DNA of 7,103 nt from Bacteroidota bacterium (GCA_023429365.1 JAEYVW010000369.1:1-7103); one strand, 5' to 3'. Shown: positions 1 to 6,533, counted from the first letter of the stretch. Numbers and translations: made by a program. The notes: generated by a model not told the origin, from the sequence alone.

Positions 1-14
1 AAATTTTTTACCCA

Positions 15-1010
15 TTGGCTACCAAATTTTCCAAAGAAACTTACCTGTATTGGTACGAGTTGATGCAGCTGATCCGGCAGTTTGAATTGATGGCGGAGGA
101 GAAGTATAAAATGGAAGGCAAGATCCGTGGCTTTTTCCATGCTTATATCGGGCAGGAAGCGATTGCCGCGGGTTGTATGACCGCCACCAAACCCGAGGAC
201 CTGTTCATCACCGCGTATCGTGACCATGGGCTGGCCATTGCCAAAGGCGTTACTGTGGACAGTTGTATGGCAGAATTATACGGCAAGGCTACCGGTTGTG
301 CCAAAGGCAAAGGCGGCAGTATGCACTTCTTTGGGAAAAAGGAAAACTTTTATGGCGGCCATGGCATCGTAGGAGCACAGATCGGTACCGGTGCCGGACT
401 CGCATTTGCAGAAAACTACCGCGGAACTGATAATGTGGTACTTTGCTTTTTCGGAGATGGCGCGGCAAGGCAGGGAATACTGCATGAGACTTTTAACCTG
501 GCCATGTTATGGAAACTACCGGTTATTTTTATTTGCGAAAACAACAACTACGCCATGGGTACTTCGGTAGAACGTACTTCAAACGTAGTGGATATCTACA
601 AACTGGCCGATGGTTATGAAATGCCCGCCGATGTGATCGATGGCATGAAACCTGAAACAGTGCACGAAGGAGTGGCCCGCGCGGTGAAGAGAGCCAGGGA
701 AAAAGGCGGACCCACATTACTTGAAATAAAAACCTATCGCTACAAAGGTCACTCGATCAGTGACCCGCAGAAGTACCGCACCAAGGAGGAAGTGGATGAG
801 TACAAGTCCAAAGACCCCATCCTGGTGGTACGTAAAACTATCCTCGACAATAATATGGCTACCGAAGAAGAACTGGCCATTATTGATAAGAGAATTGACG
901 ACACCGTAGCCCATTCTGTAAAATTTGCAGAAGAAAGTCCATGGCCCGACGATGATGAAGTATTGAAGGATGTTTATGTTGACCAGAACTATCCTTTTAT
1001 AATTGACTAA
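15..1010 (+). CDS. pdhA: Pyruvate dehydrogenase E1 component, alpha subunit
   Basis: This is the thiamine diphosphate (ThDP)-binding alpha subunit of the E1 component. With E1 beta it decarboxylates pyruvate and passes the acetyl group to lipoyl-E2 in the cytoplasmic PDH complex. The 331 residues fit the heterotetrameric E1-alpha family. Visible signatures are the AYRDHG segment (67-72), KGKGGSMHFF (97-106), the ThDP/Mg motif GDGAARQG (147-154) ending at NNN (176-178), and the loop YRYKGHSISDPQKYR (241-255), which corresponds to the regulatory phosphorylation loop of mitochondrial E1 alpha. The start is TTG at 15. The next in-frame Met (residue 17) would cut the conserved first helix, and no in-frame stop lies between 15 and the window edge, so a start further upstream cannot be excluded. 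Neither E1 beta nor E2 follows; the next gene is an unrelated TPR protein. The family call is very secure; the start is less so. Confidence 0.96.
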   Translation: MATKFSKETYLYWYELMQLIRQFELMAEEKYKMEGKIRGFFHAYIGQEAIAAGCMTATKPEDLFITAYRDHGLAIAKGVTVDSCMAELYGKATGCAKGKGGSMHFFGKKENFYGGHGIVGAQIGTGAGLAFAENYRGTDNVVLCFFGDGAARQGILHETFNLAMLWKLPVIFICENNNYAMGTSVERTSNVVDIYKLADGYEMPADVIDGMKPETVHEGVARAVKRAREKGGPTLLEIKTYRYKGHSISDPQKYRTKEEVDEYKSKDPILVVRKTILDNNMATEEELAIIDKRIDDTVAHSVKFAEESPWPDDDEVLKDVYVDQNYPFIID

Positions 1011-1076
1011 AGCTGCAAGATCACACACTAGAAACGCAGCACTAACAAAAAAACTAAAACAAGCACATCAACAATT

Positions 1077-1766
1077 ATGTCAGAAAAGAAAAATGTGACG
1101 GTAACTCAGCCGGCTGAGGACGTGGTAGTGAAAGCAAAAGACTTTTGGAGCCGGTATAGCAAGATCATCCTGGGCGTTGGTACCGCGCTTATCCTGCTGG
1201 TAGGCGGGTTTTTTGTTTATAAAAATCTGATTCAAAAACCCAAGGAAGAAAAAGCAGCCGATGCCATGTTTAAGGCAGAGGAATATTACCGCAAAGACTC
1301 TGTGAACCTGGCATTGAACGGGGATGGACAAAATCCAGGTTTCCTTCGGATCATCAGCCGTTATGGCGGTACGGATGCGGCTAACCTGGCTCATTTTTAT
1401 GCCGGCAGCTGCTATATCAAACTTGATGACAATACAAATGCGATAAAATACCTGAAAGATTTCAGCAGTGATGCGAAACAGATCCAGCAAAGAGCTTACA
1501 AACTCCTGGGTGATGCTTCTGCTGACCTCGGTAAAAACGCGGATGCACTGAACTACTATAAAAAAGCCGGTCGCCATTTTGAGGAAGATCAGGCCAGCTC
1601 GGCAGAAGCACTGTTCCTGGCAGCATACCTCGCCGACCGTGTCATGAAAGATCAGAAAGAAGCGATCGCTTTGTATAAAGAACTGAAGGAAAAATTCCCA
1701 AGAACACAGCAGGGCTTTGAAGCCGATAACTATTTGGCGCAACTGGGTGTTTACAATGTGAATTAA
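1077..1766 (+). CDS. Membrane-anchored tetratricopeptide repeat protein
   Basis: The 229-residue protein has a short charged N-terminus (1-28), one hydrophobic segment at about 29-50 (KIILGVGTALILLVGGFFVY) and a helical C-terminal part with TPR-like pairs at roughly 102-130, 139-168 and 175-208. The single uncleaved helix near the N-terminus followed by TPRs resembles YfgM-type or BamD-adjacent scaffolds, so the TPR part probably lies in the periplasm. A TPR gene of this type directly before ribH is, to my knowledge, a recurrent arrangement in Bacteroidota. Only 4 bp separate its stop from ribH, which implies co-transcription. The ATG at 1077 follows an A-rich leader with no Shine-Dalgarno sequence, as is common in this phylum. 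The partner and exact role cannot be read from the sequence. Confidence 0.88.
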   Translation: MSEKKNVTVTQPAEDVVVKAKDFWSRYSKIILGVGTALILLVGGFFVYKNLIQKPKEEKAADAMFKAEEYYRKDSVNLALNGDGQNPGFLRIISRYGGTDAANLAHFYAGSCYIKLDDNTNAIKYLKDFSSDAKQIQQRAYKLLGDASADLGKNADALNYYKKAGRHFEEDQASSAEALFLAAYLADRVMKDQKEAIALYKELKEKFPRTQQGFEADNYLAQLGVYNVN

Positions 1767-1770
1767 TATT

Positions 1771-2271
1771 ATGGCTGATATTGCAAACAGCAAAGTACTA
1801 CAGGTCGATGCAGGCATTCTGAATATTCAGGATGCCTGTATCATTTTGGTGAAAACTGAATGGAATGCCGCAATTGTTGGCGAACTGGAGAATGGCGCCA
1901 TTGACAGCCTGGAAAAACATGAGGTAAAAAAGATCATCACCATCACCGTTCCGGGTGCCGTGGAGATACCTTTTGCAATCCGGAGTTTTTGGGAGGCAGC
2001 CGAACCCGCGCAAAAACCGGATGCGTTTATCGCGCTGGGCTGCGTAGTGCGTGGTGATACGCCGCATTTTGATTATGTATGCAAGGCTGTAACAGATGGT
2101 GTGTTGCAGCTGAATCTCAGTTTGCCTGTACCCGTTATTTTTGGCGTACTAACGGTAGACAACGAAGAGCAGGCCCGTGAGCGGATTGGCGGTAAACACG
2201 GCCATAAAGGTAAAGAAGCTGGAGTCACAGCGCTAAAGATGATATCCCTTCAACGATCATTTAAAAAATAA
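1771..2271 (+). CDS. ribH: 6,7-dimethyl-8-ribityllumazine synthase
   Basis: This is the penultimate enzyme of riboflavin synthesis. It condenses 5-amino-6-ribitylamino-uracil with 3,4-dihydroxy-2-butanone 4-phosphate to give lumazine, usually in pentameric or icosahedral cytoplasmic assemblies. The 166 residues match the family length. Motifs in order are W31-N32 (the aromatic-Asn pair that stacks on the substrate, usually FN), VPGAVEIPFA (60-69), ALGCVVRGDTPHFDYV (88-103) with His99 as the expected catalytic base, and FGVLTVDNEEQARER (124-138) followed by GHKGKEAG, which form the phosphate site. ATG at 1771 lies 4 bp after the TPR gene. No other riboflavin genes are in the window, so rib genes are probably scattered. 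No FMN riboswitch is visible upstream. Confidence 0.97.
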   Translation: MADIANSKVLQVDAGILNIQDACIILVKTEWNAAIVGELENGAIDSLEKHEVKKIITITVPGAVEIPFAIRSFWEAAEPAQKPDAFIALGCVVRGDTPHFDYVCKAVTDGVLQLNLSLPVPVIFGVLTVDNEEQARERIGGKHGHKGKEAGVTALKMISLQRSFKK

Positions 2272-2297
2272 GCAACTCAAGTCCAAGCAACCCGAAC

Positions 2298-3017
2298 ATG
2301 AATGTTCAGATTTTTATTCCCTGCTTTGTAGATCAGCTATTCCCCGATACAGCCTTCAATATGATCAAGGTGCTGGAAAAAGCCGGTTGTACTGTCAACT
2401 ACAACGATAACCAAACCTGCTGTGGCCAGCCTGCTTTTAATGCGGGGTTTTGGGATGAGTCGAAAGCCGTATGCACGAAGTTTTTAAAGGATTTTAGCGG
2501 AAGCGATTATATCGTGGCACCAAGCGCCAGCTGTGTAGGTTTTGTACGTAATTATTACAACAAACTTTTCGAAAATTCATCCCTGCATCATGAAGTGGCG
2601 GATATCAGTAAACGCATCTTTGAATTCTCCGAGTTCCTGGTGAAAGTGCTCCAGATCGAAAAATTTGGCGCCGAACTTCAGGGCAAAGCCACCTACCATG
2701 ATAGTTGTGCCGGTTTGCGCGAATGCAAAATTAAAACAGAACCGCGCCAACTGTTATCGCATGTAAAGGGACTGGAAATAGTTGAAATGAATGATGTAGA
2801 AACCTGCTGCGGTTTTGGTGGCACGTTCGCGGTTAAGTTTGAAGCTATCTCCATAGGAATGGGCGAACAGAAAGTAGAGAACGCCCTCTCGACGGGAGCG
2901 AAATATCTCATCTCCACCGATCTTTCCTGCCTGATGCACCTGCAGGGATATATTACACACAAGGATTACAACTTAAAAACCATGCACCTCGCAGATGTAT
3001 TGGCCACGGGTTGGTAA
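2298..3017 (+). CDS. LutA-like (Fe-S)-binding protein with two CCG domains
   Basis: The 239-residue protein has two cysteine-rich CCG (DUF224) domains. The first uses Cys9, Cys41-Cys42-Gly43 and Cys79. The second uses Cys137, Cys170-Cys171-Gly172 and Cys211. This spacing (about 31 residues, CC, about 36-39 residues, Cys) is typical of the family that includes LutA/YkgE of the L-lactate oxidation complex, GlpC and heterodisulfide reductase subunit B, which bind Fe-S clusters and pass electrons. Length and arrangement fit LutA/YkgE best. No hydrophobic helix or signal peptide is visible, so it is probably cytoplasmic. It starts 26 bp after ribH and is probably the last gene of that block. LutB and LutC partners do not follow, so lactate use is plausible but not shown by context. 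Confidence 0.88.
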   Translation: MNVQIFIPCFVDQLFPDTAFNMIKVLEKAGCTVNYNDNQTCCGQPAFNAGFWDESKAVCTKFLKDFSGSDYIVAPSASCVGFVRNYYNKLFENSSLHHEVADISKRIFEFSEFLVKVLQIEKFGAELQGKATYHDSCAGLRECKIKTEPRQLLSHVKGLEIVEMNDVETCCGFGGTFAVKFEAISIGMGEQKVENALSTGAKYLISTDLSCLMHLQGYITHKDYNLKTMHLADVLATGW

Positions 3018-3058
3018 TGGAGTATACCTCTAGTCTTCGCCAGTCGCTAAAGAACGCT

Positions 3059-3066
3059 TATTTTTG
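3059..3066 (+). promoter_or_regulatory. Candidate Bacteroidota -7 box before the EVE gene
   Basis: TATTTTTG matches the Bacteroidota sigma-factor consensus TAnnTTTG exactly and lies 20 bp before the EVE-domain ATG. Transcription would start near 3070, leaving a leader of about 15-17 nt. No clear TTG/TTTG -33 element is seen at the expected distance, so the call rests on the -7 box and its placement in the 69-bp gap. It would separate EVE expression from the ribH block. Confidence 0.45.
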
Positions 3067-3086
3067 AAATCCCAAATTCTAAAAGT

Positions 3087-3497
3087 ATGGCTTACTGGCT
3101 GGCAAAATCTGAACCTTCTGTTTATAGTTACGATCAATTGGTAAAGGACAAGCAAACTGTTTGGGATGGCGTGCGCAACTACGCGGCCCGTCTTCATCTG
3201 CGTGGAATGAAGAAAGGAGATGAGGTGTTGTTTTACCATAGCAATGAAGGCACGGCCATCGTTGGCATCGCAAAAGTGGCAAAAGAAGCCTACCAGGACC
3301 CCAGCACTGACAATGATGCCTGGGTGGCCGTTGACCTTAAAGCACATAAAAAATTAAAGAACCCAGTTACCCTTGCACAGGTAAAAGCCGACAGGCGACT
3401 TGCCAATATGGCCCTCGTACGTCTGGGCCGCCTCTCCGTACAACCCGTTACCGATGCGGAGTGGAAGATCATTATGGAGATGGCTGGTGAGAAATAA
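3087..3497 (+). CDS. Stand-alone EVE-domain protein (THYN1-like)
   Basis: The 136 residues consist almost entirely of one EVE domain, a PUA-like fold related to YTH and ASCH. Family landmarks are the N-terminal YWLAKSEP (3-10), WDGVRNYAAR (26-35), the FYHSN strand (49-53), and the C-terminal LVRLGRLSVQPV (110-121) followed by DAEW. EVE domains are proposed to bind modified bases in nucleic acid; eukaryotic THYN1 is the best-known relative. In the motif usually written VRNYQAR, this protein has Ala33 in place of Gln. The ATG at 3087 gives the full domain from its first strand. There is no fused nuclease or helicase and no neighbouring restriction gene, so this is the plain housekeeping-type EVE rather than a visible defence protein. 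Its stop codon touches the left arm of an inverted repeat. Confidence 0.93.
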   Translation: MAYWLAKSEPSVYSYDQLVKDKQTVWDGVRNYAARLHLRGMKKGDEVLFYHSNEGTAIVGIAKVAKEAYQDPSTDNDAWVAVDLKAHKKLKNPVTLAQVKADRRLANMALVRLGRLSVQPVTDAEWKIIMEMAGEK

Positions 3498-3658
3498 TTG
3501 GCCACGAATTGCACGAATCACACGAATGATTGCAACGGATCATATGGATAGGTCTCCTATTGTCGGAAGCTCTGGTAATTATTGTTCTAAAATTTGCCTA
3601 TGTAAATCTGTGCAATTAGTAGCCGCTATTCGTGTTATTCGTGCAATTCGTGGCTAAT
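3497..3658. repeat. 162-bp inverted repeat with 9-nt CACGAAT-unit arms
   Basis: The left arm 3497-3527 and right arm 3628-3658 are reverse complements over 31 positions, with one C/T mismatch (3519 against 3636) and one G-T pair (3500 against 3655). Each arm contains three 9-nt units: CACGAATNN at 3503-3511, 3512-3520 and 3521-3529, and the complementary ATTCGTGNN at 3628-3636, 3637-3645 and 3646-3654. The 100-bp interior is non-coding and looks unique, apart from a weaker inner match (tgcaacggat near 3531-3540 against atctgtgca near 3606-3614). It fills the gap between the EVE and sirtuin genes, starting at the last base of the EVE stop and ending 14 bp before the sirtuin GTG. A short T-run follows the right arm, so a terminator or RNA-stabilising role is possible. 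No clear target duplication is seen. Confidence 0.9.
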
Positions 3659-3672
3659 TTTTCCTGTAATTT

Positions 3673-4386
3673 GTGACTAAAAGTGTTGTGGAGTCAACTA
3701 AAAAGAAATTAGTCGTATTAACCGGTGCTGGGATCAGTGCGGAAAGTGGCTTGCGCACATTTCGTGATAGCGACGGGCTTTGGGAAGGATATGATGTAAC
3801 AGAAGTGGCTACGCCGCGGGCATGGAAAAAGAATCCACAGCTCGTACTCGATTTTTACAATATGAGGCGCCGGGATGTGGCGCAGGCAAAACCTAATGCT
3901 GCTCATATCGGGCTGGCACAACTGGAAAAGGATTTCGACGTTACCATCATCACGCAGAACATCGACGACCTGCACGAGCGAGCAGGCTCTACACGGGTCA
4001 TGCATCTCCATGGCGAAATTTTCCAGATGCGGAGCGAAAAAGATCACAACCTTATTTACGAGATCCGCGGTGATATGAAACTGGGTGAAAAAGCAGCTGA
4101 TGGTCACCCGCTGCGTCCAAACATCGTCTGGTTTGAAGAACCAGTTCCAATGATAGAAGCGGCCATACCCCTGGTATCATCGGCTGATATATTTGTAGTA
4201 GTGGGCACTTCACTGGTTGTATATCCTGCGGCCGGACTGGTGAATTATGTTTCACCTTTTACGCCTAAGTATGTTATCGATAAAAAACTACCGTTCACCA
4301 GTCATTTTCAAAACACCATCTGCATTGAAAAACCAGCGACGGAAGGGTTGGTAGAATTACAAGAATTATTGCGGACCGCTGTCTAG
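3673..4386 (+). CDS. cobB: NAD-dependent protein deacylase, CobB/SIRT5-type sirtuin
   Basis: Sirtuins remove acyl groups from lysine using NAD+, giving O-acyl-ADP-ribose and nicotinamide. The 237 residues carry the Rossmann motif GAGISAESGLRTFR (18-31), Tyr62 and Arg65 (the YxxR pair that reads succinyl/malonyl groups in SIRT5 and E. coli CobB), TQNIDDLHERAGS (94-106), the catalytic-His segment HLHGE with His113, and GTSLVVYPAAGL (178-189). There is only one cysteine (Cys217), so the Zn-binding tetrad is absent. The usual WFGE substrate-binding motif reads WFEE (153-156). Start: an in-frame TAA at 3667-3669 limits choices to GTG 3673 or GTG 3688, with no ATG before the Rossmann motif. The gene overlaps the convergent saccharopine dehydrogenase gene by 4 bp. 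Family membership is very secure; desuccinylase preference is inferred from YxxR. Confidence 0.94.
   Translation: MTKSVVESTKKKLVVLTGAGISAESGLRTFRDSDGLWEGYDVTEVATPRAWKKNPQLVLDFYNMRRRDVAQAKPNAAHIGLAQLEKDFDVTIITQNIDDLHERAGSTRVMHLHGEIFQMRSEKDHNLIYEIRGDMKLGEKAADGHPLRPNIVWFEEPVPMIEAAIPLVSSADIFVVVGTSLVVYPAAGLVNYVSPFTPKYVIDKKLPFTSHFQNTICIEKPATEGLVELQELLRTAV
4383..4386. other. Shared palindromic CTAG holding both convergent stop codons
   Basis: On the plus strand the TAG at 4384-4386 ends the sirtuin. On the minus strand the TAG read from 4385-4383 ends the saccharopine dehydrogenase. The palindrome CTAG thus supplies both stops, and no terminator can fit between the genes. Confidence 0.95.
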
Positions 4387-5720
4387 TGACTTTTTTCTTC
4401 TACAAATTCTACACCATGCAGCTCAAGTTCGGCCAATACCGGTTCATAAATTTCCTTTATCGTTGGAATGTGCAGTCCGGGGCAATTGATCCGGCCTTTT
4501 AAAATGAATTTAGCCGCAATACCAAGCGGCAGACCTACGGTCTTCGCCATCGCTGTATGCAAATTATTTTCACCTTTTACGATCAGCGAACTGCGGGTTT
4601 GATGCATACTCCCGTTCAGTTCATACTCCAGTTCATGCAACATAACGATCATATCCTGGTCATGAGACAGCAGATTGAGCCTGTTTTCCAGGGCAAATTG
4701 TAATACATCCGCTGAGCAGGTAGCGGTAAGGGGGATTGGCTCTTCGCTCAACAGACCGAGGTAGGCAAACAGTTCCAGTACCTGCTTTGCATCATCACCT
4801 GCATAATTGGAAACAAATCCTTCAACACTTTTATAACCGGTAAAAGATTCGACACTTTTCCGGGTCCATTCATTATAGGTGATATGCTTGTCGGCGATCA
4901 CACCCGAGGATTTGTTTTCATCTGTTAAATTGGCTTTGATGACACAATACCATGCTTTACAAAAAGAAGGATACCGCAGGGTTGTACGGATAAAAGTTGA
5001 AGACTCTTCAAGGCCATAAACCGGGATATATGACAACGAATCCCGATTGGGATAGTAGGCAAGGGGATCCAGACCAGGAATATTGACCAGTTCGTTGTTC
5101 TCAAAAACTTCTTCATAAGGAATGTTAAAAGTCTTCCCGTCTTTTCTAAACACCGCGCCGGCCTTACCTGCCAGTACTACATTCCTGGGGTTCCAGCTGA
5201 TCTTGTAATGCCAGGGATTATCATCACTTTCGGGAGCAACTAAACCACCGCAGTGTGATTTAAAAGTTTTTATACTTCCTGCCTTTTCATGGATCTCATC
5301 GATCAGTTTCATGGCACTCATATGATCGATACCGGGATCAAGACCCATCTCGCAAATAAACAACAATCCTTTTTCTGCGATAGCAGTTGCGAGACTACGG
5401 ATATTGTCATCAATGTATGAAGCAGTAAGAAGGTGTTTACCATATTCGACACAGTCTTTCGCTATCTCCCCATGCAGCGCAGCGGGCATCATGGAGATAA
5501 CAATATCCGCTTCGCTGATAAGCTTCCCACGAGCTTCCTCGTCCGTCACGTCAAACGCAACAGGCTGGCCGAAGGGAGAATTTTTTATCTTGTCCATCGC
5601 CGTTTGAAGGTTGGCATCGGCGAGTGTCAGCCTCCAGTTTTCTTTCTCCGCGTTTGCCAACAAGTAGTCAATCAGGACAGTCGCTGATTTGCCTGCACCA
5701 AATAATAGTATTTGCTTCAT
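4383..5720 (-). CDS. Saccharopine dehydrogenase, LYS9-type
   Basis: This is a cytoplasmic NAD(P)-dependent enzyme of the saccharopine dehydrogenase family, most like the glutamate-forming type (LYS9, or the SDH half of plant/animal AASS), which splits saccharopine to glutamate and 2-aminoadipate semialdehyde. From Met at 5720 it has 445 residues. They include an N-terminal Rossmann fold with LLFGAGKSA (5-13) and Asp35 at the end of beta-2, VISMMPAALHG (74-84), then CEMGLDPGIDHMSAMK (123-138) and SHCGGLVAPESDDNPW (155-170) followed by KISWNPRNVVLAG, all typical of LYS9. The reading frame is open to an ATG at 5756. I prefer 5720 because it starts exactly at the first strand and a -7 promoter box sits inside the longer version. 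No lysine-pathway partner gene is nearby, so catabolism versus another amino-dicarboxylate role is unresolved. Confidence 0.92.
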   Translation of the reverse strand: MKQILLFGAGKSATVLIDYLLANAEKENWRLTLADANLQTAMDKIKNSPFGQPVAFDVTDEEARGKLISEADIVISMMPAALHGEIAKDCVEYGKHLLTASYIDDNIRSLATAIAEKGLLFICEMGLDPGIDHMSAMKLIDEIHEKAGSIKTFKSHCGGLVAPESDDNPWHYKISWNPRNVVLAGKAGAVFRKDGKTFNIPYEEVFENNELVNIPGLDPLAYYPNRDSLSYIPVYGLEESSTFIRTTLRYPSFCKAWYCVIKANLTDENKSSGVIADKHITYNEWTRKSVESFTGYKSVEGFVSNYAGDDAKQVLELFAYLGLLSEEPIPLTATCSADVLQFALENRLNLLSHDQDMIVMLHELEYELNGSMHQTRSSLIVKGENNLHTAMAKTVGLPLGIAAKFILKGRINCPGLHIPTIKEIYEPVLAELELHGVEFVEEKSH

Positions 5721-5724
5721 CCCG

Positions 5725-5732
5725 CAAATATA
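5725..5732 (-). promoter_or_regulatory. Candidate -7 box of the saccharopine dehydrogenase gene
   Basis: Read on the minus strand, TATATTTG matches TAnnTTTG exactly and ends only 4 nt before the ATG at 5720. Transcription would begin at or very near the start codon, giving a leaderless or nearly leaderless mRNA. No convincing -33 TTG is seen 17-21 nt upstream. The box lies in the 94-bp region shared with the divergent barrel gene; I found no good TAnnTTTG for that gene. Confidence 0.45.
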
Positions 5733-5814
5733 TAGATCAGTATAACCTATTGGCATTTTATTTGACTCATGCTAGTATAGTCAGAATCATTTTAAACTTT
5801 AAATCGGCTTTATT

Positions 5815-6396
5815 ATGAAAAAATCAATTCCGTTTCTACTGATTACATTGCTGATCGCATCTGCCGGGATAGCGCAGGACTTCTCTGCAGGGATTAAAGC
5901 AGGCGCCAATATTACCAATTTTACAGGCGGCAATTTTGATGCTGTGAAGAAAAAAGCGATCGTTGGGTTTCATGGAGGCGGCTTTTTAAATTTTGCTTTT
6001 GGGGGATTATCTCTACAACCCGAGTTGCTGATATCTACACAAGGGGCGCGGATCGATAGCGCCAGCCGCAGTTACGATTGGAAAGTGACTTATGTGACCG
6101 TGCCTGTGATGTTGAAGTTTGGATCAGGCAGTGGCTTTTTTTTCGAGGTGGGCCCACAGGTAGGCTTTAAAATAAGCGAGAACGTTACGGATGAATCCAT
6201 CGACGAATTTGCCAAAGGTCTTGATCTTTCCGCTGCTGCCGGTCTGGGGTTTCAAACCAAGGGTGGTCTCGGTTTAGGCGCCCGTTACCTGGTCGGACTG
6301 TCCAAAGTGGGTGATTTTGATCCTTCCGAAAATATTGACCCTGACTTCAAGAATAGTGTGATACAGGTGGGGTTGTTTATTACACTTGGAAAGTAA
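5815..6396 (+). CDS. Secreted outer-membrane beta-barrel protein, PorT-like
   Basis: The 193-residue protein opens with a classic signal peptide: MKK, a hydrophobic core (about 5-15), and ASAGIAQ with likely cleavage around residue 20 or 21. The mature part is a series of short amphipathic strands rich in Gly and aromatics (GIKAGANITNF, GGFLNFAFGGLSLQPELL, VTVPVMLKFG, FFFEVGPQVGFKI, GLGLGARYLVGLSKV). It ends in IQVGLFITLGK, as expected for small eight-strand outer-membrane barrels of the Bacteroidota OMP_b-brl_2 (PorT-like) group. The pattern of a GIKAGANITNF opening and a TVPVMLKF strand is characteristic of that group. Its specific role is unknown. ATG at 5815 is the only start that gives the signal peptide. 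Hairpins downstream (6414-6480) could end its transcript. Confidence 0.9.
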   Translation: MKKSIPFLLITLLIASAGIAQDFSAGIKAGANITNFTGGNFDAVKKKAIVGFHGGGFLNFAFGGLSLQPELLISTQGARIDSASRSYDWKVTYVTVPVMLKFGSGSGFFFEVGPQVGFKISENVTDESIDEFAKGLDLSAAAGLGFQTKGGLGLGARYLVGLSKVGDFDPSENIDPDFKNSVIQVGLFITLGK

Positions 6397-6413
6397 AATC
6401 TAAGCGAATTAGG

Positions 6414-6431
6414 ACCCGATAGCCATCGGGT
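6414..6431. terminator. Hairpin 17 bp after the barrel gene, terminator-like
   Basis: ACCCGAT (6414-6420), the four-base loop AGCC and ATCGGGT (6425-6431) make a 7-bp perfect GC-rich stem. There is no T-run directly after it, so it may work together with the next hairpin or as a 3' stabiliser of the barrel mRNA. Confidence 0.5.
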
Positions 6432-6435
6432 TAGG

Positions 6436-6480
6436 AATTGGGAATTGGGTGGGAGTTTCCCTCGATTCCCAATTTTATTT
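6436..6480 (+). terminator. Second hairpin with T-rich tail
   Basis: AATTGGGAAT (6436-6445) pairs perfectly with ATTCCCAATT (6465-6474). The 19-nt loop itself contains a small GGGA/TCCC stem. The tail 6473-6480 (TTTTATTT) is T-rich, so this is the better candidate for an intrinsic terminator of the barrel gene, although the stem is AT-rich. Confidence 0.45.
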
Positions 6481-6533
6481 TGATATTGAGAAACCAGTCC
6501 CAATACTTTTTTGCTAATCGGCCCTAATTCCAA

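Larger units (their letters stand above)
6406..6530. repeat. Imperfect intergenic inverted repeat with GGAATTG units
   Basis: GAATTAGG (6406-6413) pairs with CCTAATTC (6523-6530). With single-base slips the pairing continues through 6415-6423 against 6513-6521. Inside the left part two tandem GGAATTG units sit at 6434-6447. The dyad encloses the two hairpins listed separately. It is more decayed than the 3497-3658 element but of similar design. The mobile element at 6543 is inserted just outside its right arm. Confidence 0.55.

Noticed and set aside
1011..1076. Terminator between pdhA and the TPR gene
   Set aside because: No stem with a T-run is present; the stretch is an A-rich leader.
1080..1817. 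Long minus-strand open frame (245 codons) opposite the TPR gene
   Set aside because: It lies entirely antisense to a well-supported TPR protein and the start of ribH, and its translation is Cys/Phe/Ile-rich with no domain pattern. It is a shadow frame.
3503..3654. CRISPR array
   Set aside because: The 9-nt units are far too short, have no spacers and face each other in inverted orientation; there are no cas genes.
3400..3657. Plus-strand open frame across the EVE 3' end and the inverted repeat
   Set aside because: It overlaps the EVE gene in another frame, and its C-terminal part is only the translated repeat arm (IRVIRAIRG).
3087..4386. EVE plus sirtuin as a defence pair
   Set aside because: EVE domains and SIR2 domains both occur in defence systems. 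Here the EVE is the plain single-domain THYN1 type and the sirtuin is the short CobB metabolic type, separated by a repeat, with no nuclease, helicase or toxin nearby.
5433..5687. Plus-strand frames opposite the saccharopine dehydrogenase N-terminal half
   Set aside because: They are antisense to a conserved Rossmann domain, mutually overlapping and lacking motifs.
5720..5756. Longer N-terminus of saccharopine dehydrogenase (ATG at 5756)
   Set aside because: The 12 extra residues have no counterpart in a Rossmann enzyme that begins directly with its first strand, and the likely promoter lies within them.
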